A DNA stretch of 64,000 nt, from assembly GCA_963920635.1 (NCBI GenBank), contig OY987301.1, positions 47,591,820-47,655,819 on the forward strand, given 5' to 3'. Made by a program: the position numbers and the translations under genes. The notes beneath the pieces are model-generated. The model did not search any database. It was not told the origin of the DNA and worked only from the letters and a program-made list of their open reading frames with translations. This stretch comes from Pseudeuparius sepicola (Eukaryota; Arthropoda; Insecta; Coleoptera; Anthribidae). How positions within the stretch are numbered: the first letter of the stretch is position 1; each line of letters begins with the position of its first letter. Below, piece after piece: positions 29,301 through 41,300 of the stretch.

Positions 29301-32300
29301 CTACCAATTCAGACTTACTACCATTGGCCGAGACATATTGCTTTCTACCCCCAAGATAGGATCCAATCAAGTGAGAACTGTCTCTGCTAAAGCTATACCT
29401 GGTCAGTTTTTCAATCAAGAGTTGATGGTCAATACAATCAAAGGCCTTAGTCAGGTCGTAGAAGCATACCCGTACAGACTTATTGTCATCATATGATCGC
29501 TGAACCTGCTGTACCAAACTTAGAACAGCCCTCGAAGTCGACTTTCCTGTTCGGAAACCAAACTGGTTTGGAGCAAAGAGGTTGTTATTCTCAAAATACT
29601 TTACCAGTTGTGTGTTCAATAGATGCTCAAAGATTTTACCAAAAATGGGCACAATCGAGATTGGGCGATAATTGTTAACTTCGCAGACATTCCCCTTTTT
29701 GAAGATGGGCACAACCCTAGCAATCTTAAGACAGTCAGGGAAAACATTTCCAGCAATGCATTGATTAATCAATCTGCACAGAGGAGAGACAATTAAGTTT
29801 TTTAACGCTTTCACAATTTTAATGTTGAAATTATTTGGCTAAGTCGAGATAATAATAATAATAATAATAATGTTTATTCATCAAATACAATACAAGATAT
29901 TCATCAATACAATGCAAGGTATTTCCTATGTTCCATAGTACAATTTGATAATAAGCAGATAGTTCACTGAGGCAGCATAGTGCTGTCCGTTGGTGAAAAG
30001 TGTTACTATACCAAGTAAGTAAGTGAACATGTGTTGGTTCTTTCCAGTAAAATGTCGTATCGTGAAGGGTTTATCTCAATCGGGTAAGTCATCATAATAG
30101 GGTGAATTTCCAATTCGCTATTCAAAAATTTTGTTCAATCTGATCCGTCTACATCATATTTGCGCAAAGACTCATTCTGTAGGTAATCAATTTCAGATAC
30201 TCTCTCAATGCATCCTTAAGATGTTTTCAATAAGTTTTCTGTTTTCCGTGATCCATATTTTAATCTCTTTTTTGTATAAGTTTTAATTTGATATGTCTTT
30301 GACTTTTGTAGGGAGAATGTTGAAGAGTTTTGTAGCTAAGTAAATGAAGCACCTTTGACCAATAGTTTTACTTATCTGAGGTATATTGCATTTTTCTAGT
30401 TTACTTCTTGTATCATGATGGTGACTAATTGGAGATAATGGGATTTTTTTGTAGCAAGACATTAACAGGTAATAGATCTTCAAAAAATAACTGCACTTTC
30501 TTGTATATACTATTTTTTAAGGCCTTATAAAAAAGTGACAGGGCTTTACAGTGTTAGAAAATATGTGGACTTTATCGAATATTTACCAAACCTGTCAGGC
30601 ATGGGCAGATGGGACCACCGGGACACCTAGGGTTGCCAGATTGGAAAATCTAAAAATCGAGCATACCAATCAAAAAGCTGTTAAAAAATCGGGACTTTGA
30701 ATAAAAGTCGGGACGCTATTTTTTTAAAGAAATAATATACATAGGTACATTCCAGGGACCCTTTAAAGTAAGGGGACCCAGCATTATACTTTCCAAAGTG
30801 AGGCCGTTTCTTTCCCCATTCTAATGGTCTCAATGATGCCAAGTATGCCATTTTATTGAAGAATCTATATGAATATAACAGGTACTTTGATTGTTAGTAA
30901 AAATTAATAATGGTTTCAATGATTTCTAAAAATTAGACTTGACAATGTTCTGTCAACAAACACAGAATATGGCAAGTGCCAAATGATTAAAATTTATTTT
31001 ATATTTGAATTTGGTTTCCTGCAATTATTTCCAGGAATTTAAGTAATATAAGTATGGTAAGTCAGTGCCGATTTTGAAAATTTGCCTCCTTTGGAATCTA
31101 TGGCACTGGCATGTCACATAAAACCTGATGGCAGTTGGACACTGACATTCTGACATATAACATAACCTTGTACCAGCCCACTTATGTGGTCCCCTTGGAG
31201 ATATAAAGAAAACAAGGCTTCACTTTTCCTATGTGATAGACTGTGACATGCTGGGTCCCCTTATTTTAAAGAGTCCCTGGTACATTCATATATTAAAGGA
31301 AATAAAATACGCAATTCTGAAAACAGAACAATAAAACTTCTCATAAAATTTAAAAACACAAAATAACGCAAAATAAAATGCATTAGTGCATGAGTATATA
31401 AGTATATTCTCAGCGTTCAAACCTACAAACAACAAATAGCTCCCAAACCCCGCTTGCACGTGTCTTTCTCTTTTACGCTGATTATCATTTTCTTTCTGTC
31501 ATTCTGTCCACAAAACAGAAAGGTTATTCTGTCGATCGCTTGTAGCCGTAGCACTAGCCGTCCAAAATAAGTTGGCTGACGGTCAGGCTCACACATTGTT
31601 GCCAGCAGCACCTACTAATATTCCCAATTTCTGAATAAATATTTTACCCATAGTGGAATCGGACAATTAGCGTCCCGACATATAGTCCGTCGGGACACGG
31701 GACAAAACCTCTGATATCGGGACTGTCCCGTAAAAATCGGGACGTCTAGCAACCCTAGGGACACCGGGCAAATGCACGGTGGGCCGGTCATTCGAAGGGC
31801 TAGGGGGCCGCAGGCCCGGAGGCTCATCGGCCATCGCACTGTCGTATCTTACATTTTAAGGCAGTCTTAACTACTTGACAAGACAAAAGACAACCATTGT
31901 TACAAGAATCCTTGTTAAGTAGTTAATTTAAGATACGAAGGTGCAGCTGGCCATAAGTATTTTTCTTTTGTTATTTTTTTATTTCTTTACGTGTTTTTAC
32001 GGAAGCAGGACCACAACATTATTTTATTTTTATTGAACTCGAAATTTCAACTTTAAAGTCGAACTCCGACTTTCAACTCGAAGTTTCGACTTTGAACATC
32101 GACTTTGAAAGTTAGACTTCGACTATGAAAGTCGGACTTTGACTTTCAAAGTCGAAATTTTGAGTTAATATTGAACATCTTGAACAACCAGTGGCGGATA
32201 AGTGGGTAATTTAGTACAATTGTTTTTAGAAGAAAAAAAAGAATTACCTTGTATAAGTAATAAAACATATTGAATTTTCTATGTAGATTTTAATTGTAGA

Positions 32301-35300
32301 CAAAAATCTCTTGGCATTTTTTAGTATGTGTCGCAGTTTCATGTCAAATTTGATTTTTTTTTGTATTAGTTCAGGATATTTCTTAAGAACTAATTAAAAA
32401 ATTTGCCCCATAAGCAAGACTAAAAATAGAAAAAAACGTGTTTCCTACTTTTAATAAAGTAACTTTTTCCAATAAACCTATTCTAGGTTTAACTTTTTAA
32501 GAAACAGAGCATAACATATATTAATTTTACTTTCCCTAAATGTTTTAGATCTTTTATCTTCAAAAGTATAGTCTTAAATAGATACGTTTTTTGGAAGAAG
32601 TTATCTTATTTAAAGTAGGAAGCACATTTTTTTTACTTTGAGTCTTACTTATGGAGCAAATTTCGTAGTTAATTTTTCAGAAATACCCTAAAATTATACC
32701 AAAAAAAAATCAAATTTGCCATTAAACACATATGAAGAAATATCAAGGACATTTTTGTTTACAATTAAAATCTACAAAAAAATGCAATCCGTTTTATTAG
32801 GTACTATACAAGGTGATTAATTTTTTTTTAAGAACAATTGTACTAATTTCCCACTTCTCAGCCAATGGTTATTCAAGATGTTTGATATTAACAGGTTTTA
32901 TGCTAACCGATGGCGTTATAACGTGTACCAAATATGATTTAAATATTCGATAAAGTGCACATATTTTTTAAAACTTTAACACGCTGTGACTTTTACAATA
33001 CAATACCGTTTATTCATGTTACTTGCACACAATGCATTACATACGTCAAAGTAGCACAGTATAGCAGTTAAAATATAGCAGTTAAAATATCAAAACAATA
33101 AAATTGTGTCAAACAGATTTTAAAACTATCATTCTCGGGTTACGAAGAGCTGACAAGTTAAATGTTAAAATTCAAAAGCATCACAGCATTGGGGGACGTC
33201 TAATTGAAACTAGTGTTAAAATATTCTTCCATGCTGTAACACGGATTTTTGATCAGCACAGCTTTTATGGTTTTTTCAAAAAGACTTTCATTTAGGTTTC
33301 TTATCTGATAAGGAAGTATGTTAAAAAAATTTATTGCCCAATACCCCGGGCCTGTCTGGCACCGTTTCAGCCTCCAGTAAGCAGGGACTATCCCTTCCCT
33401 ATGTCTGGTGCCATAGCTGTGAATACCTTTCTGAGTTGTGTAAGAGTTGACATTTGTCTTTATAAATCGCAGACTTTCAAATATATATTGGACTGGGACT
33501 GTCAGCACCTTTAGGTCACGATATGCCTGTCGACAGTCATCCCTGTAACCGAGACCACTTATAATGCTAATTGCCCTATGTTGAAGGGAAAAAAAATACG
33601 TCCGGCATCCGCTGCATGGCCCCACACAAGAATTGAATATGAAAGGTGAGAGTGAAACAAGGAGAAGTAAGCTGCAACCAAGACTTCCCGCGACACACAT
33701 CTTGAGAGGTTCCTTAAAAGGAAAAGATTTTTGCTTAGCTTTTTGCTCAGTACGTTTACATGTGATTTAACATCACCCTCATCTATTCCACCATTTAAAT
33801 TTCCCAAGTCTCTCAAAGAGAAAAAGACCCTCTTGGTTTTTTCTTTGTTAAGTAGGAGCCTGTTTGCCGCAAACCATTCCTCTGCCCTCCTTTGCGACTC
33901 CATGGAACCCTCCAAGGCCTCCTCCGCCGTACATGCCGAACAGGATATTGTGGTGTCGTCAGCAAAGAGAGTGAACCTGACCCCTTTATCTATCTTAGGG
34001 AGATCGTTTATATATATCAGGAAGAGTACTGGTCCCCGTACTGATCCCTGAGGGACTCCAATATTTAAAACACCCTCCTTCGAAGACTTTCCACAAAAAC
34101 CCTGACCGCCTGCACTCGGTCCCTCAGATAGGATCCAATGAGACAAATACTCTCGGCAGAAAAGTTGTACTTCGACAACTTTTTCAGAAGGATTCCATGG
34201 TTGACGCAGTCGAAAGATTTACTCAGGTCGCATAGGAGAACCGAACTATATTGAACCTTGTAAAATGATTCAATAATGAGAGATACAAGATCTAACACAC
34301 CCAAAACTGTGCTTTTCCCCCTTCTAAATCCAAACTGGCATGCTGCAAGGCAATCATTGGCCTCTAGGAAGTTCACCATCTGTAAGGCCATGCTCCTCTC
34401 TACAACCTTTGAGATAACAGGAAGCAGGGAGATCGGCCTGTGAAAAAGTAAATTGAATGGGGGGAATTTTGTACTCAAAATCTATGGGGTCAAGGGACAC
34501 ATTAGGAACATCTTTGATTAGATCTGAAGCAATATTAAAAAAAAAATTGTTAAAGGTATTAGGGTTTATGCTACATTCCTTAGAGTTACCTACTTTGTTG
34601 TATGCCCCTGTAGTTATTAATAATTTTCCACATGGATTTTACAGGGTTATTCGAGGTTCGGATCAAATTGTCGTTTGCATTGATTTTAGCGCGCCTAACT
34701 GCAAGTTTATAACTTCTCTTAAATTGCCGATAGGTGTCACTGATATGCTTCTCTTTGTAAGTTCTATTCAATTCTGAGAGAAAGTTAAGATGATCCCTCA
34801 TTTCTTTCAGGTCATTGTTGAACCAGTTTATTTTTTGTGGTTGGTCAGTCCTAACACAATATTTTTTCTCAGGAAAAGATTGTAAATAAGCGTTTTCTAA
34901 ATGATTAATAAACGTCTCAAATTTCTTTTCTACTTTTATGTTTGGTTCCTTTACAAATGCCCAGTTTACCTGAGATACGTTACTAAAAAAATAAAATAGA
35001 CCCCTTTGCGTAATAGGCCTATATAAAATTACATTACTTTGAGGTTGTTCTATTTTACATGCCAAGAAACTCACCAGTTGACTCCTATGATCAGAAAGAC
35101 CAAACTCATAAACACTCGCTGATAAGGGCGTGATATCTGCATCCAAAAAAATGTTGTCGAGGCAACTGTCTCCACGAGTTGCCTCAAAGATCGTCTGGTT
35201 TAAGTTGTATTCACGCATCGTGTCCAGTAGCCCCGAAGTGCCCACATCTTTACTTAGAAGGTTAATATTAAAATCACCAGCCAATACTGTTTGCTTTCTT

Positions 35301-38300
35301 AGGTCTAAGGGCTCCAAAACTCCCCCCAACAGTGCCAAAAAAGCGCTGACAGTCCCAGCCGGACTACGATAAACAACTACAACAATCAAATTAAGATCGC
35401 TCAGTAAAACTGCACAAACCTCCAGACATCTCTCAATGCTGAGATTAACATTAAAGTTTAAAATTTCAAAACTAAGAGTCTCTCTAACAAAGACACAGGT
35501 TCCTCCCCCCCCCCCCTTGACCCTGTTCTTGCTGAGTAGGCTGCAAGCTTGAATCCCACCAGATGTAATGTAATTATTTCCTCCTCCTTCATCCAGTGTT
35601 CCGTGATACAAAGGATATCAAGTGACTTGTCCGCAATTGATGCCTCCAGCTCAGTGACCTTGTTTCTCAGAGATCGGACATTGATGTGTAGAATTCTGAC
35701 AGCTAGTTCCCCACAGATGGTTGTTGGGAGTCTGCTGGAATCACCCTCCCTCGGCTTTGTAGATTCAGAAAATGGTTCACAATGACTATATACCAAATTT
35801 GAACAAATAATATACAGGTAGTTCCATTTTGTAGGGTGTCAAAGTTGAGCAAATAAGAATTTTAAAGATATCGGATTGTCAAGTGTGCCATGGAATCCCT
35901 TCAAAACAGTTGAATGGATTTGCATTTTGAAAATGGCAGGACGGCCTTTCAAACAAAAGAAAGTTTAGGCGATTATCTCCAAAAATGAAGATTTTATGGA
36001 TTTGTACAGTTTTAAAGTTGTAGAGTTGTCTGTAGGCAAGACTGACAGAGAGGTTATGTTTCTCGCGAAAAATTCTACCACACCGGTCGCAGCAGTCCGT
36101 ATTGCGGTACTGACTCTGCCGATGCCGATTGTTGCTCATTGCCGACGAGTCTGTTAACGAAGGGGGTACTTTACAGAGCTTTGCATTATTATTTTATACT
36201 GTAATTTTTTCCCTAACGTGCAGAATCGTCTGCCGACAATCATAATCGTTTCAAAATAGCATTTTTATTATAATGTTACAATGGCAGATGGGCATTAATT
36301 GTTTTTCTTTTATTACTAAAATTTTACATTATTATTAACAATGCATTTTTTTTCTAACACGTGGAATCATCTGCCGTTTAAAGGATATAAATTTTGCGGT
36401 TGTTAAATACATGTCGTTCAATTTTGGTGCGGGCATCTATAGATTTTTTGTTACAAAAATGCTGCAAAAACAAATTTTTATTAATTATTAAGTACATATC
36501 CTATATGTCTGTTTTTTGAGGCTTCTTTGGAGCTTTTAAATGTGTCTTGACTTCGGCAGACGGGCATTAATAAGTTGTTCTCACTATTTTCCTTAACACA
36601 TTCAAATGGAGGTCCTGCAGGACTTATCACTCAAAACTGTCTGCCGATGAGTTAGCGCTGTATTTTTTTCTGAAGAATCATCCACTGCTAACGGCTGACA
36701 GGCATGGATCATTTTTTTCCAATTTTTTTTTATACAGTTTGAAATGATAACCTTGCTAACAGGGATGGGTTCATTTTTATTGCTTTAATCACTTTCAAGT
36801 AATGAAATATATTATACCCTTACACGGCAGACGGGCATTAAATGTTACCAAAAATGTGTCGTTATCTCCCGGTCCATAAGGAAAAAAAGTGTAAGGACAA
36901 TTTGAATTGAATGCTCTACAATTTTTGTCTGATGTATTTTTATGAAACTTACTGTTTGGTTGAGAAATCCAAAAAACCCATTTTTGCACATGCGGGATCG
37001 ATGGGGACTTTTGATCTCTTTTATATTGATGATATAAACAATTAAACCACGATTCAGATCTATGCGAGTTAATGTAAATTTACCCCTATTTTTTGGGTTA
37101 ACTTGACCGGACTATCCAACAGCTAAATTACTCTGTTGAATCTTCCTATTCGCCATTTTTCTTTGACGCTTGAAAAAATTTAGCGTATAAATAATTACAC
37201 TTGTGTAACTTCCAGTATCATGTGGCGAGACAGATCGAGCATTTGCAAAAATGCCAAAAAATAATAAGAGAGGAAATAACTATGTACACTGTTGACACAG
37301 CAATGATATTTGGCGTACAAACAGGAGAAGAAGGCAGGCTTAAAATTATTAATGCTATGAAATATGTCGATGACTGATCCACAACAAATGGACTTATACT
37401 CAATGTTTCAAAAACTAAACTAATGAACTGGAATAGAAATAGCGATGTCTATGTTTTGGAATATAAAAGAACTGAAATAAGAAGTGCATTTAATGTATCA
37501 TTCCTTGGAGTCTTGCTTGATGGCATGCTTGACTGGAGAGATCATATAGATGTCCTACTGGGATCAGTAGCAAGATACAGTTATGCTTTGAGGGTGTCTG
37601 TCAGTGTGAGTGAGGAGGCGTCACTAGTCATATACAGGGTGACCGTATTTCGAGTCTATGCATGGGGATCTTGGTTATCTTAAGAGATACGAGGTCGGTT
37701 AAATTGGGGCAAAGTTGGGGAATTTGATGCCGAGTAACATGGTAAAAAGAAATTTTGGCTAGCCCTTTTCGTTTTGAAAATAATGCGAAAAAACTGAAAA
37801 TTGTCGTTTTCGTTTTAATTTTTTTAAACGAAAACGAATGGCGCTGGACATTTCTAAGTTAAATATTATTAAGGCACTTTTTTACAAGGAATCTAAATAC
37901 GACCTCGCATTTTTTTTCTCGCCTCCCTGGACAAAGATATAACGATCAACTTTTATTTTTCTTATGGGCCCTATATTGGATTTTTCAATTTTTGAAAAGA
38001 TGATTTTTTCTGGTTAAAATGATATGTCACACATTATGCTTTACTTTGTTTTTCTTGACTGTTATCTACGTGGAATAAACGGTATCGAATTATGGTTTTA
38101 CAAGTTTATTGGAATTCTAAAATATGGAATACAAAATATACGTTCTAATGCTTATGCTAGCCCGAAGGGATCTGCCGTGAGAACCACCGCCGTCCCGACT
38201 TCAGGTCCCTCCCTCCGGGTGACATGACACAGGGCCTGGTTAGTGTCTCAACCCGGGCGCCGGCCGTTATCAACTCTACGGGCGTTCTGAATTGAGATTG

Positions 38301-41300
38301 GCTAAAAGTCGGCTAGCCTGACCCAATTCACGTCCGCGTGAATAGCTTAGCTTTTGGAGCCTGGAATCAAAACACAATATTAATTGGACTGATCTATGCT
38401 ACGGGACGAATAAACTATTCTATTCGTCTCCACTCGTGCTCATCTCACTAGATGACAGTCGTAACAAAAGGCTTCAACCTTTCTGAGGGATGTATCCCCG
38501 TATAGGATACCCTCGATCGACGGGACCCTTGCAACTCATTAACCACGTAACGGTCATTAGCAAGAACTTACGTAACAACAAAGGGTCCCTTGAACTTAGG
38601 TTCGAGCTTTTTGCTCTTACCTTCGTTCCCACTTCTATTCGTACGAATAACCACATGTTGGCCAACAGAATACGTAACAGGTTTAGCATGCTTTTTATCG
38701 TAACGTTCTTTATCGTGGCTTTGCTGATCAGCTATCTTTCGAGAGACGTTATCTCTCACAGTCTCCAGGTCATGATATACGTCAACATCAGTAACCTCCG
38801 CGGAAAGAAATGCATCGTTAATGCCACGAGGACGGTACCCCAAAAACACTTCGTAAGGTGTTTTACCAGTGGTCGAATTAATCGTCGAATTAATTCCCCA
38901 CCTAACCTGACTGACGGATTCGTCCCAGCGGGTCTCATCTTCCGTCGATGCCGTCAAGGCTGACAGAATAGATCTGTTCATCCTTTCGACCTGGCCGTTA
39001 GCCCTTGGGGTCGCGGTAGCACACAATACTCGTTTAATATTTAAATTGTAACACCACTCAGTGAAGGCCCGACTCGTAAAGGCGGTACCACGATCACAGA
39101 TTATTCTTCTGGGAACACCGAATAATTCGACTATATTATTTAAGAATTTAATTACAGGTGGCTGTTTTGGTGTTCGACACAGCTTTCATAAAAACAAACT
39201 TCGTAAAAGCGTCAACGGCTACAATTAAATATGCATTTCTCTTGATGCTCGTAACAAAAGGACCCAGGTGATCAATATGTAGCGTGTCCATCGGCACCCT
39301 TACTTTTTCTATCGGGTGTAACTCACCAGGTACTTTTTCAGAACTAGCTTTATTATACATACACCCTAAGCAAGATCGGATGTAATTACGCACGTAATTC
39401 CTCATAGCTGGAAACCAATAACGGGCGCTAACAGATTCAAGTGTCTTGTCAACCGCAAAATGACCTGCGTCGTCGTGATAATACATCAGAATGCGCCGCC
39501 TCGCCCCTTTTGGGATCACCCATTTAAGACCATCTGGCGCTTTTCGGTACAGACGTTTATCTTTTAAAACAAAGTGTTTACGAATTTCTTTGTCCTCTTT
39601 ATTACTTTGGGGTCGCGATAACATTTCGATCATTTGGCGGCATTTAGCATCTTGTAGCTGTGCGGAAAGAACCCAATCTTCTTCGCTGACATTTACTGGC
39701 ATTATTTCGAATATTTCTATTGTACCTTCTTCAAAGGTATCTCCCACAGGTGCCCTACTTAAAGCATCCACATGTGCCATCTTTGTACCACTTCGATATT
39801 CAATGTCAAAGTCGAACTCTTGGATGTTAAGCCACCATCTGGCGATCCGTGGCACGAGGTCTCTTTTCATGAGGGTGTGGCGTAACGAATTGCAGTCCGT
39901 AACTACTTTAAAATGGATGCCTACCAAATAAACTCGGAACCTTTTAAGACTTTCAACGACGTCAAGGGTTTCTAATTCGTAGGAATGGTAGTTCTGTTCA
40001 TCTTTAGTTGTCGTGCGACTAAAGTACTGTACTGGTTTCAACGTATTATCTTGCTGTTTTTGCAGCAGTATACCACCCAGACCAATTTTACTAGCGTCGC
40101 AATGAACTTCAGTTAATGCCACTCGGTTGTACATAGCTAGTATAGGGCGTTCTGTTAACTTTGTCTTCAATAATTCAAATGCAGCGGTGTGTTGTTCCCC
40201 CCAAGCAAATTCGCAATCCTTCTTCGTTAGGGAAGATAGCGGTCTTGCGATAGATGCGAAACTATGGATAAATTTTCTAAAGTAGCTAGCCAAGCCTAGA
40301 AAGCGTCTGATGTCATGTACATTTTTCGGAGTAGGAAATTCTGATACGGCTCTAATTTTATCTGCACCTGGCCTTATACCCTGACCAGAAATCTCGTGGC
40401 CCAAGTATTGAATCTCTTCCCTTAGAAAATACCATTTTGACAACCGCAAGGTCATTCCGGCCTTTCGAAACAATTCTAAGATTTGTTTTAATTTTTCCAT
40501 ACCTTCGTCTATTGTTGCACATGGTATCAATACATCGTCAAGATAAGCCAGCGCAGTGTCAAAGCGTAAGGGGCCAAGGATTGAATTTATGGCCCTCTGA
40601 AAAACAGCGGGTGCGTTGACGAGACCAAACGGCATTCTTAGGTATTCATAATGGCCATCTGGTGTGATAAACGCTGTTTTATGAATGGATTGTTCGTCAA
40701 GGGCGATCTGGTGGTAACCAGAAGCTAGGTCTAAGCTTGTAAAATATTCGTTACCTTGAAGGGAATCTAATAGGTCGTCAATTCTGGGTAATGGATACTT
40801 GTCTTTTACAGCATTTCTATTAACATTGCGATAATCTATGCACATACGTTCCTCTCCATTCTTTTTCTTAACAAGAAGGATAGGGCTTGCAAAAGGAGAC
40901 TCCGATTCGCGAACTATCCCATTATCAATCAAATTTTGAACAATGGTCCTTACCTTCTCTCGCTCTGTATATGTCATTCTATACGGACGGTAGGTAACGG
41001 GTGTATCGTCTGATAAGGTGATTGACATTTTCGTAACGTCAGTTTTTCCGACCTCGCGTAAACAGACAGCGAAACAGTCGCAATAGTCGTTAAGTAGATT
41101 TAATATTTTATTTCGATCACAATTACTTAATGTGGGATTTAATTGATTTTCTATATCTTCTGGTTTAAAAGGCTGGAATGTCTTAATATCTGTAGTCATG
41201 CATTGGAATTGCATTTCGTCAGTTTCTGGAAAACACGTGTGGGCCCTAGCGACTATCTTGCCTTTTTCGTAATAAATATCTTCGTTGGAAAGGTTAATGA

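Larger units (their letters stand above)
32995..35800 (-). mobile_element. Jockey-like non-LTR retrotransposon with endonuclease and RT, decayed
   Basis: Minus-strand element. It holds the end of a 5' region, endonuclease, reverse transcriptase, C-terminal region and a 3' UTR ending at about 32995 (AATAAACGG near 33012). The first part of the RT fingers is deleted between 34586 and 34478, and there are at least three frameshifts. Confidence 0.75.

Noticed and set aside
35879..36139. 86-residue minus-strand ORF with a C-x2-C start
   Set aside because: Its second half is the palindromic-family fragment at 35795-35990, so it is a chimera of repeats.
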